Source: JALZAI01 sp038207565
GTDB lineage: Bacteria > Actinomycetota > Actinomycetes > Mycobacteriales > Jatrophihabitantaceae
Assembly: GCA_038207565.1 (NCBI GenBank)
Contig: JBBQZQ010000023.1
Span: 1 to 64,000 of the forward strand
Reading direction: 5' to 3'
DNA length: 64,000 nucleotides
The position numbers and the translations under genes were made by a program. Of this stretch, positions 7,444 through 16,537 are shown piece by piece. A model generated the notes under the pieces. The model had not been told where the DNA came from, made no database searches, and saw only the letters and a program-made list of their open reading frames with translations. Each line of letters opens with the position of its first letter. Positions within the stretch are counted from its first letter, which is position 1.

Positions 7444-8194
7444 CGGGCCGACGCAACGGCCGGTCCCGGAGGACAGCCCGCCGCAACAGGCTGCTGCCGA
7501 CATCCAGCGCGCGACGGTCGCCGAGGGCCCGAACGACTCGCCCTACGGCGTCGAGCGCCACGGCATGTTCGGAGTCGCCGGATCCGGTGACACCTCGGGT
7601 TTCGGCGGGCTGCTTCGCGAGCCCTGGAACGCACCGACCGCCGAGCGCCCGTACGGGGGCTGGTTCGACGAACTCGTCGACGATCTCGGGGCCGCCTACC
7701 CGCGGCTCGGCGAAGCGCTCGCCAAGGTCGTCGTCGATCGCGGCGAGCTGACCCTGCACGTGCGCCGCGAGCACCTGCTCGGTGTCGTCACGGCGCTGCG
7801 TAACGACCAGTCGCTGCGCTTCGAACTGTGCTCGAGCGTGTCCGGCGTCGATTACTTCAACCCCGACGACGCGGCGTCCAACCGGTTGCACGCGGTCTAT
7901 CACCTGACCTCGATGACGTTCCGTCGGCGCATCCGCCTCGAGGTGTCGGTCAGTGTCGAGGACCCGCACGTCGCGTCCCTCGTCGCCCTGTACCCGACGG
8001 CCGACTGGCAGGAGCGCGAGGCGTTCGACATGTTCGGCATCATCTTCGACGGTCACCCCGCGCTGACGCGCGTGATGATGCCCGACGATTGGGACGGCCA
8101 CCCGCAGCGCAAGGACTATCCGCTGGGCGGGATCCCGGTTCAGTACAAACGCGCCACGATCCCGCCCCCGGACGAGCGGCGGGTGTACCGATGA
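7439..8194 (+). CDS. nuoC: NADH-quinone oxidoreductase subunit C
   Basis: NuoC is a soluble structural subunit near the quinone site. The 251-residue protein contains the 30-kDa subunit core: the strand pair RFELCSSVSGVDYF, then LEVSVSVEDPHVASLVALYP and the signature ADWQEREAFDMFGIIFDGHP ending in DYPLGG. The first 70 residues are a polar, low-complexity extension before the conserved domain, longer than in E. coli-type NuoC but usual for actinobacteria. The ATG at 7439 falls in the last unit of a 12-base tandem repeat whose G-rich sequence supplies the ribosome binding site. The gene is separate from nuoD, not fused, and 28 bases lie between them. Confidence 0.95.
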   Translation: MSGPTQRPVPEDSPPQQAAADIQRATVAEGPNDSPYGVERHGMFGVAGSGDTSGFGGLLREPWNAPTAERPYGGWFDELVDDLGAAYPRLGEALAKVVVDRGELTLHVRREHLLGVVTALRNDQSLRFELCSSVSGVDYFNPDDAASNRLHAVYHLTSMTFRRRIRLEVSVSVEDPHVASLVALYPTADWQEREAFDMFGIIFDGHPALTRVMMPDDWDGHPQRKDYPLGGIPVQYKRATIPPPDERRVYR

Positions 8195-8222
8195 GCGCCG
8201 GGGCGAAGAGGGGTGCTGCCGC

Positions 8223-9548
8223 ATGACCGACATCCGTGACGACGCCTACGCCCCGTCCCGGCAGACGACCGAGGGACGGGTCTACAACCTCACCGGCGGC
8301 GACTGGGAGCAGGTGCTCGGTACCGACCCGATCGCCGAGGAGCGGCTGGTCATCAACATGGGCCCGCAGCACCCCTCGACCCACGGCGTGCTGCGCCTGG
8401 TGCTCGAGCTGGAGGGCGAGACCGTCACCGACGCCCGGGTGGTCGTGGGTTACCTGCACACCGGCATCGAGAAGAACACCGAGTTCCGCAACTGGACCCA
8501 AGGCGTCACGTTCCTGACCCGCGCCGACTACCTCGCCCCGTTCTTCAACGAGACCGTCTACTGCATGGGCGTCGAGCGGTTGCTCGGCGTCGAGGTGCCC
8601 GAGCGCGCCAATCTGATCCGCGTGATGATGATGGAGATCAACCGGCTGTCCTCGCACTGGGTGTGGCTGGCGACCGGCGGGTTGGAGCTCGGTGCGCTCA
8701 CTGCGATGACGAACGGTTTCCGGGCCCGGGAGAAGTGTCTGGACGTCTTCGAGCTGATCACCGGGCTGCGGATGAACCATGCCTACGTCCGTCCCGGAGG
8801 GGTCGCGCAAGATCTGCCGGACGGGTACGACAGCAGAGTCCGCGAATGGATCAAACAGATGAAGACCGAGCTCGGCGGTGTGGACAAACTGCTGCGCGGT
8901 CAGACCATCTGGGTGAACCGGCTCAAGGACGTCGGCTGGATCGGTGTCGAGGGCTGCCTGGCGCTGGGCGTCACCGGCCCGCTACTGCGCGCCGCCGGAC
9001 TGCCCTGGGACATCCGCAAGACCGAGCCGTATCTCGGATACGAGACCTTCGACTTCGAGGTGCCCACCGACGACCGCGGCGACTGCTGGGCGCGCTTCGT
9101 CGTCCGAGTGGCCGAGATGTGGGAGTCGGTCAAGATCGTCGAGCAGGTGCTCGACCGGCTTGAGCCCGGCCCGACGATGATCGACGACCCGAAGATCGCC
9201 TGGCCGGCCAAGCTGGCGATGGGCCCGGACGGCATGGGCAACTCGCTCGCGCACGTGCAGAACATCATGAACACCTCGATGGAGTCGCTGATCCACCACT
9301 TCAAGCTGGTGACCGAGGGCTTCCGCGTCCCGCCGGGGCAGGTCTACCAGGCCGTCGAGTCGCCCCGCGGTGAGCTGGGCGCGCACATCGTGAGTGACGG
9401 CGGCACCCGCCCGTACCGCGTGCACTTCCGCGAGCCGTCCTTCATCAACCTGCAGGCGACCGCAACGATGTCGATCGGGGGCATGATCGCCGACGTCATC
9501 GCCTCCGTTGCTTCGATCGACCCGGTGATGGGTGGGTGCGACCGGTGA
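8223..9548 (+). CDS. nuoD: NADH-quinone oxidoreductase subunit D
   Basis: NuoD forms the quinone-binding pocket together with NuoB. The 441-residue protein is full length and shows the 49-kDa subunit signatures: MGPQHPSTHGVLRLVLELEG with the quinone-head His, the helix YLHTGIEKNTEF, and the C-terminal GELGAHIVSDGGTRPYR and MIADVIASVASIDPVMGGCDR. It derives from the [NiFe]-hydrogenase large subunit fold but lacks metal-binding cysteines, as expected. A short polar N-terminal extension of about 40 residues precedes the conserved part. The stop overlaps the nuoE GTG in a GTGA arrangement, which suggests coupled translation. Confidence 0.96.
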   Translation: MTDIRDDAYAPSRQTTEGRVYNLTGGDWEQVLGTDPIAEERLVINMGPQHPSTHGVLRLVLELEGETVTDARVVVGYLHTGIEKNTEFRNWTQGVTFLTRADYLAPFFNETVYCMGVERLLGVEVPERANLIRVMMMEINRLSSHWVWLATGGLELGALTAMTNGFRAREKCLDVFELITGLRMNHAYVRPGGVAQDLPDGYDSRVREWIKQMKTELGGVDKLLRGQTIWVNRLKDVGWIGVEGCLALGVTGPLLRAAGLPWDIRKTEPYLGYETFDFEVPTDDRGDCWARFVVRVAEMWESVKIVEQVLDRLEPGPTMIDDPKIAWPAKLAMGPDGMGNSLAHVQNIMNTSMESLIHHFKLVTEGFRVPPGQVYQAVESPRGELGAHIVSDGGTRPYRVHFREPSFINLQATATMSIGGMIADVIASVASIDPVMGGCDR

Positions 9549-10558
9549 GCACGAGCACCAACGACGGTCCCAACTACGGCGGGCGGGTCTTCAGCAACGA
9601 CCCGACCCGTTCGACGCTGGAAACCGGCGCCGGGCAGATCGGTTCGGCCAGTGACCGGTCGAACTTCCGGACGTCGGTGATCCAGCTCGACCGTCCCGGC
9701 GACTCGGGCGTCTTCAATCAGCAGACCCGCGCCGAGGCCGCTCAGATCATCACCCGGTACCCGACCGGTCAGGCGCGAAGTGCGCTGCTGCCGATGCTGC
9801 ACCTCATGCAGTCGGTGCAGGGCCAGATCACCCCGGACGGCATCGCGTTCTGCGCCGAGCAGCTCGAACTCACCAAGGCGCAGGTGGCCGCGGTCGCCAC
9901 GTTCTACACGATGTACAAGCGCACCCCGACCGGTGCGTACCTGGTCAGCGTCTGCACCAACACGCTGTGCGGCGTCCTCGGCGGCGACGACATCTTCGCC
10001 GCGCTCAAGGACGAGCTGGGCGTGGGCAACAACGGCACCACGACAGACCGCATGATCACCCTCGAGCACGCAGAGTGCCTCGCCGCCTGCGACTACGCGC
10101 CGGTGGTCACCGTGAACTACGAGTTCTTCGACAACCAGACCGTCGAGAGCGCGAGCAGCCTCGTCAACGAGTTACGTGCCGGGGAGCGCCCGTTGCCCAC
10201 GCGTGGCGCGCCGTTATGCACGTTCCAGCAGATTCAGCGCCAGATCGCCGGCTTCTACGACGATGAGGCCGCTCTCGCACCGAACGCCACCGCGACCGGT
10301 GTGCAGACCGAGCGCGGGGTGCGCCTGGCGATCGAGCGCGGCGACACCGCGCCCTCCTACAGCACTTCCGGCTCCGGCGGCTCCGGCGGCTCCGGCGGAC
10401 CCAGCGGCCGCAGCGGCTCCGGGAGCGTCGCGGCCACGCGGTCGGCGGGATACGGGCCGAGCGACAACGACGCCCCGTTGCAGACGGCCGAATCCGACAC
10501 CGCCAACTCAGCGCAACCGGCGAGCGAGCGGCGCAGCAAGAACGAGGAGAACCGATGA
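9545..10558 (+). CDS. nuoE: NADH-quinone oxidoreductase subunit E, with a long Gly/Ser-rich tail
   Basis: NuoE binds the [2Fe-2S] cluster N1a next to the NADH site. Ligands are visible as C-x4-C in SVCTNTLCG and C-x3-C in ECLAACDYAP. The core (about residues 50-225) is of normal length, but the protein is 337 residues against about 165 for E. coli NuoE. A roughly 45-residue polar head precedes the core. Behind it is a tail of some 110 residues, including a Gly-Ser stretch (SGSGGSGGSGGPSGRSGSGS) and a charged end. GTG at 9545 is chosen because it overlaps the nuoD stop by four bases. Its own stop overlaps nuoF by four bases. Confidence 0.94.
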   Translation: MSTSTNDGPNYGGRVFSNDPTRSTLETGAGQIGSASDRSNFRTSVIQLDRPGDSGVFNQQTRAEAAQIITRYPTGQARSALLPMLHLMQSVQGQITPDGIAFCAEQLELTKAQVAAVATFYTMYKRTPTGAYLVSVCTNTLCGVLGGDDIFAALKDELGVGNNGTTTDRMITLEHAECLAACDYAPVVTVNYEFFDNQTVESASSLVNELRAGERPLPTRGAPLCTFQQIQRQIAGFYDDEAALAPNATATGVQTERGVRLAIERGDTAPSYSTSGSGGSGGSGGPSGRSGSGSVAATRSAGYGPSDNDAPLQTAESDTANSAQPASERRSKNEENR

Positions 10559-11850
10559 GCCTGTCTCCCGTGCTCACCAAGCGGTTCGGCACCGACCGTC
10601 CGTGGCTGATCGAGAACTACGAGCGGTTGGACGGCTACGCCGGGCTGCGCAAGGCGCTCGACATCGCTCCTGACGACCTGATCGCCATGGTCAAGGACTC
10701 CAACCTGCGCGGCCGCGGCGGCGCAGGTTTCCCCACCGGAATGAAATGGCAGTTCATCCCGCAGAACGACGGCAAGCCGCACTACGTCGTGGTCAACGCC
10801 GACGAGGGCGAGCCGGGAACCTGCCGCGATCTGCCGCTGATGATGAACGACCCGCACTCGATGATCGAGGGCATCTTGATCGCCTGCTTCGCCGTGCGCG
10901 CGAACCACGCCTTCGTCTACATCCGCGGCGAGGCCGTGCATGCGCTGCGCCGGGTCACTGCCGCCGTCGAGCAGGCCCGGGCCAAGGGGTACGTCGGCAG
11001 GAACATCCTGGGCCGGGGCTTCGACGTCGAGATCACGGTGCACGCCGGCGCCGGCGCCTACATCTGCGGTGAGGAGACAGCGCTCCTCGACTCACTCGAG
11101 GGCCGTCGCGGCCAGCCGCGCCTCAAGCCGCCTTTCCCCGCGACCAACGGCCTCTACGACGCGCCGACGGTCGTGAACAACGTGGGCACGCTGGCCTCGG
11201 TCCCGGGCATCGTGCTCGGGGGCGCCGACTGGTTCAAGCGGATGGGCCCCGAGGGTTCCCCTGGCCCGAACATCTACTCCTTGTCGGGACGCGTCGCCAA
11301 CCCCGGCCAGTACGAGGCGCCGATGGGCACCACGTTGCGCGAACTGCTGGAGCTGGCGGGCGGCATGAGCCGGGGCAAGGAGCTGAAGTTCTGGACGCCG
11401 GGGGGCTCGTCCACCCCGCTTTTCACGCAGGAGCACCTGGACACCCCGCTCGACTTCGATGCGGCGGTGAAGGCCGGCTCGATGAACGGCACGTCCGCCG
11501 TCATGATCTTCGACGAGGACGACTGCGTCGTGCGCGCCACCAAGAAGTGGAGCGAGTTCTACCGGCACGAGTCGTGCGGCAAGTGCACGCCGTGCCGTGA
11601 AGGCACCTACTGGTACGTCGGCATCTATGAACGCCTCGAGCGCGGCGAGGCGACGATGGACGACGTCGACACCCTGCTCGACCTGTCCGACAACATCCTC
11701 GGACGCTCGTTCTGCGCGCTCGGCGACGGCGCCACCTCGCCGGTCTCGTCCTCGATCCAGTACTTCCGGGCCGAGTACGAGGCACATGTCGACGGGCGCG
11801 GCTGCCCGTTCGTCGCCAGCAGCGCACGCACCCTGGCAGGAGCGCACTAA
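10555..11850 (+). CDS. nuoF: NADH-quinone oxidoreductase subunit F
   Basis: NuoF is the NADH-oxidising subunit with FMN and cluster N3. The 431-residue protein has the NADH-binding loop GRGGAGFPTGMKW and the FMN-binding segment VNADEGEPGTCRDLPLMM. A second glycine-rich block is IHAGAGAYICGEETALLDSLE (seen as VHAGAGAYICGEET), and the N3 ligands are SCGKCTPCREGT plus the distant Cys in SFCALGDGA. All ligands are present, so the subunit should be active. The ATG overlaps the nuoE stop (ATGA), and the stop TAA at 11848-11850 is followed at once by the nuoG GTG. Confidence 0.97.
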   Translation: MSLSPVLTKRFGTDRPWLIENYERLDGYAGLRKALDIAPDDLIAMVKDSNLRGRGGAGFPTGMKWQFIPQNDGKPHYVVVNADEGEPGTCRDLPLMMNDPHSMIEGILIACFAVRANHAFVYIRGEAVHALRRVTAAVEQARAKGYVGRNILGRGFDVEITVHAGAGAYICGEETALLDSLEGRRGQPRLKPPFPATNGLYDAPTVVNNVGTLASVPGIVLGGADWFKRMGPEGSPGPNIYSLSGRVANPGQYEAPMGTTLRELLELAGGMSRGKELKFWTPGGSSTPLFTQEHLDTPLDFDAAVKAGSMNGTSAVMIFDEDDCVVRATKKWSEFYRHESCGKCTPCREGTYWYVGIYERLERGEATMDDVDTLLDLSDNILGRSFCALGDGATSPVSSSIQYFRAEYEAHVDGRGCPFVASSARTLAGAH

Positions 11851-14295
11851 GTGACAGCCACCGCAGAGAACACCGCGGCCCCCGCCAAGGCGAATCTCGT
11901 CACCGTCACGATCGACGATGTCGAGATCTCCGTGCCGAAGGGCACCCTGCTGATCCGCGCGGCGGAGCTGCTCGGGATCCAGATTCCCCGCTTCTGCGAC
12001 CACCCGCTGCTCGACCCGGCAGGTGCCTGCCGGCAGTGCCTGGTCGAGGTCCCCGACATGGGTAACGGCCGCGGCATGCCCAAGCCGGCCGCGTCGTGTA
12101 CCACGACGGTGATGCCCGGCATGGTCATCAGGACCCAGCTGACGTCGCCGGTCGCGGACAAGGCGCAGCAGGGCGTGATGGAGCTGCTGCTGATCAACCA
12201 CCCGCTCGACTGCCCGGTCTGCGACAAGGGCGGCGAGTGCCCGCTGCAAAACCAGGCCATGAGCAACGGACGGGCCGAGTCGAGGTTTCGCGAGAAGAAG
12301 CGCACCTTCCCGAAGCCGGTCGCGATCTCAGCGAACGTCTTGCTCGACCGCGAACGCTGCGTGCTGTGTCAGCGCTGCACCCGCTTCAGTGAGCAGATCG
12401 CGGGGGACCCGTTCATCGATCTGCTGGAGCGCGGTGCGCAGCAGCAGATCGGGACGAGCGAAGAGGTCCCGTTCCAGTCCTACTTCTCCGGCAACACCGT
12501 CCAGATCTGCCCGGTCGGCGCGCTGACCGGCGCGTCCTACCGCTTCCGTGCCCGTCCGTTCGACCTGATGTCGACCGACTCGGTCTGCGAGCACTGCTCA
12601 TCCGGATGCGCGCAACGCACCGACTGGCGCCGTTCGAAGGTCACCCGCCGCCTCGCCGGCGAGGACGCCGAGGTCAACGAGGAGTGGAACTGCGACAAGG
12701 GTCGCTGGGCGTTCCACTACGCCGAGCGCGCCGACCGGCTGACCGTCCCACTCGTCCGTGACGAGAGCGGTGCTCTCGTCGAAACGTCCTGGCCGGCAGC
12801 TCTCGAGCGCGCGGCGACCGGGCTGCGCGAGGCCGTCGATCGCGGCGGGGTCGGTGTGCTGCCGGGCGGTCGCCTCACCGAGGAGGACGCCTACGCCTAC
12901 GCGAAGTTTGCCCGCGTGGCCCTCGGCACAAATGATGTCGACTTCCGCATGCGCCCGATCAGCGAGGAGGAAACCGCGTTCCTCGGCGCCCACGTGGCGG
13001 GCGTCACGGAGCAGCACGTCTCCTACGCAACTCTCGAGCAGGCCCGCGCCGTGCTGCTCGTCGGCTTCGAGCCGGAGGAAGAGTCGCCGATCGTCTTTCT
13101 CCGGCTGCGTAAGGCGATGCGCAAGACCGGTACGGCTGTCTGGTCCATCGCGCCGCGTGCGTCCGAGGGCCTACGCAAGCTCGGCGGCACGCTGATCCCC
13201 ACGCTGCCCGGTGCGGAGGCTGCGGCACTGACGTCCCTGGGCGGCGAGGTGACGTCGGCGCTGATGGCGGCCGGTGCCGTCGTGCTCGTCGGCGAACGGC
13301 TGGCGTCCTCCCCAGGTGCCCTCGCCGCGGTCGCCACCCTTGCGGCGCAAACGTCCGCCAAACTTGCCTGGGTGCCGCGCCGCGCCGGCGAGCGGGGGGC
13401 CATCGACGCCGGCGCGCTGCCAACGCTGCTGCCCGGGGGCCGCCCGGTAACCGATGCTGCAGCGCGGGCGCAGGTCGCCGCGGCGTGGGGCGAGGTGCCC
13501 GAGTCCGACGGACGTGACCTCGACGCCATCCTGCGCGGCGCAGCGGACGGTTCGCTGGCGGCGCTCGTCGTGGGCGGCGTCGATCCCGCCGACGCGGGCG
13601 ACCCGGCGCTCGCAGCCGAGGCACTCGAACGCGCCGGCTTCATCGTGAGCCTCGAGATCCGGCACAGCGCGGTCACCGCGTGTGCGGACGTGGTGTTACC
13701 CGTGGCGCCGCCCGCGGAGAAATCCGGTCGCTTCGTGACCTGGGAGGGCCGACGTCGGCCGTTCGAGCTGACCATCACGGGAACGGGTGCGCTCAGCGAC
13801 GCGCAGGTGCTGGACGCGATCGCCGAGGAGCTCGACGTCGTCCTGGGTCTGCGCACCGTCGCGTCCGCGCGCGCTGAGCTGGCCCGCTTCGCCCCGTACC
13901 GCGCGGAACCGAGGGCGGTCACCGCGCAGAACGTCCACCGCCCCGACCCGGCTGCCGGTGAGGCAGTGCTGGCGACGTGGCCGGAGCTGCTCGATGCTGG
14001 CCGCGCGCAGGACGGCGACGAGTTTCTGGCCGGCACCGCCAAGCCGGCGCGAGCGGTGATCAGCCCGGCGACGGCGGCCGAGGTCGGCGTGCGTGCGGGC
14101 GAGCAGATCGCCGTCGTCACCGAGCACGGCTCGCTGGTACTGCCCGTGGTCGTCGAGCCGATGACCGACCGCGTGGTGTGGATACCGACGAACGCGCGGC
14201 ACTACCCCGTCCGCGCCGCGCTCGGCGCCGGATCGGGCGCGACGGTCAGATTGACCAAGCCGTCGGCACCGCCCGTGGTAGGAGGTACATCGTGA
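11851..14295 (+). CDS. nuoG: NADH-quinone oxidoreductase subunit G (with N7 cluster ligands)
   Basis: NuoG is the largest subunit of the peripheral arm and carries several iron-sulfur clusters. In the 814-residue protein the N1b ligands appear in RFCDHPLLDPAGACRQCL, the N5 set in CPVCDKGGECPLQ, and the N4 set in RCVLCQRCTRF with the Cys of ICPVGALTG. An additional C-x2-C-x3-C-x27-C set (CEHCSSGC, then the Cys of EEWNCDKGRW) matches cluster N7, which many species have lost. The C-terminal half is the molybdopterin-oxidoreductase-like domain without cofactor function. The GTG follows the nuoF stop with no gap; the stop overlaps the nuoH GTG by four bases. Confidence 0.96.
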   Translation: MTATAENTAAPAKANLVTVTIDDVEISVPKGTLLIRAAELLGIQIPRFCDHPLLDPAGACRQCLVEVPDMGNGRGMPKPAASCTTTVMPGMVIRTQLTSPVADKAQQGVMELLLINHPLDCPVCDKGGECPLQNQAMSNGRAESRFREKKRTFPKPVAISANVLLDRERCVLCQRCTRFSEQIAGDPFIDLLERGAQQQIGTSEEVPFQSYFSGNTVQICPVGALTGASYRFRARPFDLMSTDSVCEHCSSGCAQRTDWRRSKVTRRLAGEDAEVNEEWNCDKGRWAFHYAERADRLTVPLVRDESGALVETSWPAALERAATGLREAVDRGGVGVLPGGRLTEEDAYAYAKFARVALGTNDVDFRMRPISEEETAFLGAHVAGVTEQHVSYATLEQARAVLLVGFEPEEESPIVFLRLRKAMRKTGTAVWSIAPRASEGLRKLGGTLIPTLPGAEAAALTSLGGEVTSALMAAGAVVLVGERLASSPGALAAVATLAAQTSAKLAWVPRRAGERGAIDAGALPTLLPGGRPVTDAAARAQVAAAWGEVPESDGRDLDAILRGAADGSLAALVVGGVDPADAGDPALAAEALERAGFIVSLEIRHSAVTACADVVLPVAPPAEKSGRFVTWEGRRRPFELTITGTGALSDAQVLDAIAEELDVVLGLRTVASARAELARFAPYRAEPRAVTAQNVHRPDPAAGEAVLATWPELLDAGRAQDGDEFLAGTAKPARAVISPATAAEVGVRAGEQIAVVTEHGSLVLPVVVEPMTDRVVWIPTNARHYPVRAALGAGSGATVRLTKPSAPPVVGGTS

Positions 14296-15635
14296 CGATC
14301 CAGCTCGCCGTCAGCGGCAGCGTGCAGAACCTGCCCGGTTTCGGGAACCTCCCGGTCTGGCTGGTCCTGATCAAGGTGGTCGCGATCTTCGCGTTCCTCG
14401 TCGTGATGACGTTGTTCTCGATCGTGTTCGAGCGCAAGGTCGTCGGCCGCATGCAGAACCGCATCGGCCCGAACCGCACCGGTCCGTGGGGGGTGCTGCA
14501 GTCGCTGGCCGACGGGTTGAAGTTGGCGTTCAAGGAAGAGATCATCCCGGTCCTCGCCGACAAGCCGGTCTACTTCCTCGCCCCGATCCTCTCGGCCACA
14601 CCGGCCTTTCTCGCCTTCTCGGTCATCCCGTTCGGCCCTGAGGTTTCGATCTTCGGACACCTCACTGCGCTGCAGCTGACCGATCTGCCGGTCGGCGTGC
14701 TCGTGGTGTTCGCCTGCTCGTCGCTGGGCGTCTACGGAATCGTGCTGTCGGGTTGGGCATCCGGTTCGACCTACCCGTTGCTCGGCGGGCTGCGCTCGGC
14801 CGCGCAGATGATCTCCTACGAGGTCGCGATGGGCCTGTCGATGGTCGCGGTGTTCCTCTTCGCGGGGACGATGTCGACCTCCGGGATCGTGGCCTCGCAG
14901 TACCACACCTGGAATATCATCCCGTTGTTCGTGTCGTTCGCGATCTACGCGATATCGGTGGTCGGCGAGACCAACCGCGCACCGTTCGACCTGGCCGAGG
15001 CCGAATCCGAACTGGTCGGTGGTTTCCACACCGAGTACTCGTCGTTCAAGTTCGCGATGTTCTTCCTCGCCGAGTACATCAACATGGTGACCGTCTCGGC
15101 ACTGGCGACCACGTTGTTCCTCGGTGGCTGGCACGCACCCTGGGGCCTGCATGCGATCTGGAGCGGCTGCAACTCCGGCTGGTGGCCGATCCTGTGGTTC
15201 GTCATCAAGGTCGTCGCGATCATCTTCGTGTTCGTCTGGCTGCGTGGGACGCTGCCCCGCCTGCGCTACGACCAGTTCATGCACCTCGGCTGGAAAGTGC
15301 TGATCCCGGTCAATCTGGTCTGGATCCTCGCCGTCACCGCGATCCACGTCCTGCGTGACCGGGGCTGGGAGGCGTGGAAGGCGACGGCCCTGCCGTTGGC
15401 CATCGTGCTGCTGGTCGTGGTGGTTCCTGCGTTGATGGTCGCCGAAGGCGCCGCCGCCCGGCGCAAGGCTGCCGACGATGCGGCCGAGGACGACGAGGCG
15501 GGCCGCCCGACGACGTTCCCCGTCCCGCCGCTCGATCTCGTCGTCCCAAAGGCCAACCGGCCCAAGCAGATGGCCGGCGCGCCCGCGCGGATCCCTGCCC
15601 CTGCTCTCGAGAAGGGCGACGACGCTGATGGCTAG
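14292..15635 (+). CDS. nuoH: NADH-quinone oxidoreductase subunit H
   Basis: NuoH anchors the peripheral arm to the membrane and forms part of the quinone channel. The 447-residue protein has about eight membrane helices and the conserved loops ERKVVGRMQNRIGPNRTGPWGVLQ, VGETNRAPFDLAEAESELVGGF and the C-terminal LRGTLPRLRYDQFMHLGWK. It is longer than the E. coli protein (325 residues). The excess is a cytoplasmic tail of roughly 90 residues rich in Ala, Asp and Pro, a known feature of actinobacterial NuoH. GTG at 14292 overlaps the nuoG stop. The last eight bases overlap the nuoI start. Confidence 0.96.
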   Translation: MTIQLAVSGSVQNLPGFGNLPVWLVLIKVVAIFAFLVVMTLFSIVFERKVVGRMQNRIGPNRTGPWGVLQSLADGLKLAFKEEIIPVLADKPVYFLAPILSATPAFLAFSVIPFGPEVSIFGHLTALQLTDLPVGVLVVFACSSLGVYGIVLSGWASGSTYPLLGGLRSAAQMISYEVAMGLSMVAVFLFAGTMSTSGIVASQYHTWNIIPLFVSFAIYAISVVGETNRAPFDLAEAESELVGGFHTEYSSFKFAMFFLAEYINMVTVSALATTLFLGGWHAPWGLHAIWSGCNSGWWPILWFVIKVVAIIFVFVWLRGTLPRLRYDQFMHLGWKVLIPVNLVWILAVTAIHVLRDRGWEAWKATALPLAIVLLVVVVPALMVAEGAAARRKAADDAAEDDEAGRPTTFPVPPLDLVVPKANRPKQMAGAPARIPAPALEKGDDADG

Positions 15636-16323
15636 TTCGCGTCTGCCACAGAAGCCGGAGTCGGGGGCCGACGCCGGCCCCGTCGACACCAAGGCTGCTC
15701 AGACCAAGGCCGCTGACACCGAGCCGGTTGGTACGGCGACCGGTTTCGCCAAGGGCTTCGGTCTGACCTTCGCCACCATGTTCAAGAAGGTCTACACCCA
15801 GCAGTACCCCTTCGACGTCTATCCGACGGCGCCGCGCTACCACGGGCGCCACGTGCTCAACCGGCACCCGGACGGACTGGAAAAGTGCGTCGGCTGCGAG
15901 CTCTGTGCGTGGGCCTGCCCCGCAGACGCGATCTACGTCGAGGGAGGCGACAACACCGACACCGAGCGGTACTCGCCCGGTGAGCGCTACGGCGCGGTGT
16001 ACCAGATCAACTACCTGCGCTGCATCTTTTGCGGACTGTGCATCGAGGCCTGTCCGACCCGCTCACTGACGATGAGCAACGAGTACGAACTCGCGCTGGA
16101 CAACCGGCAAGAGCTGATCTACACCAAGGAGCAGCTCATGGCTCCACTGCTTCCCGGCATGGAGGCGCCGCCGCACCCGATGCGGTTGGGCGAGGACGAG
16201 AAGGACTACTACACCGTCGAGTCGCAGGCCCCGCTGCAGCAGGGCGCGCCGATGAGCACGGCCAACGAGGCCGGACGTCCGATCACCGGTCGCGCCATCG
16301 AGGTCGGAAGGCACCACTCGTGA
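15628..16323 (+). CDS. nuoI: NADH-quinone oxidoreductase subunit I
   Basis: NuoI carries clusters N6a and N6b and passes electrons to N2. The 231-residue protein has both ferredoxin-type motifs: CVGCELCAWACP and CIFCGLCIEACP. A 40-residue Ala/Asp/Thr-rich head precedes the conserved region FGLTFATMFKKVYTQQYPFD. A tail of about 70 residues follows the second cluster. ATG at 15628 is chosen; it overlaps nuoH by eight bases. After the TGA at 16321-16323 the operon has a 214-base spacer filled with repeats before nuoJ. Confidence 0.95.
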   Translation: MASSRLPQKPESGADAGPVDTKAAQTKAADTEPVGTATGFAKGFGLTFATMFKKVYTQQYPFDVYPTAPRYHGRHVLNRHPDGLEKCVGCELCAWACPADAIYVEGGDNTDTERYSPGERYGAVYQINYLRCIFCGLCIEACPTRSLTMSNEYELALDNRQELIYTKEQLMAPLLPGMEAPPHPMRLGEDEKDYYTVESQAPLQQGAPMSTANEAGRPITGRAIEVGRHHS

Positions 16324-16373
16324 GCGCGCACCCCGTGACCCAGGTGCCGACACGCGACACGCGACGCGCGGGC

Positions 16374-16522
16374 GGTGTTTTCCCCGCTGGCGCTCGCGCG
16401 GCCGGTGTTTTCCCCGCTGGCGCTCGCTCGGCGACGCGTGAACCGGTCACTGGCGGGGAAAACTGGACCCGGACTGGCGGGGAAAACTGGACCCGGACCG
16501 GCGGGGAAGACCGGACCCGGAC
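16374..16522. repeat. Direct and inverted repeats in the nuoI-nuoJ spacer
   Basis: Two copies of a 24-base sequence beginning GGTGTTTTCCCCGCTGGCGC occur 30 bases apart (16374-16397 and 16404-16427). Three tandem 24-base units beginning TGGCGGGGAAAACTGGACCC follow at 16451-16474, 16475-16498 and 16499-16522; the third differs at a few positions. GTTTTCCCCGC in the first pair is the exact reverse complement of GCGGGGAAAAC in the second set, so strong RNA hairpins can form. The 214 bases between nuoI and nuoJ hold nothing else recognisable. Confidence 0.8.
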
Positions 16523-16537
16523 CGGCGGTGGTGCGGC

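Noticed and set aside
7312..7590. Plus-strand frame with repeated Thr-Gly-Ala-Ser units across the nuoB-nuoC spacer
   Set aside because: It is a translation of the palindrome and 12-base repeats in another frame and overlaps nuoC; no start site.
14202..15692. 496-codon minus-strand frame opposite nuoH
   Set aside because: Shadow of nuoH; no family features and highly biased composition.
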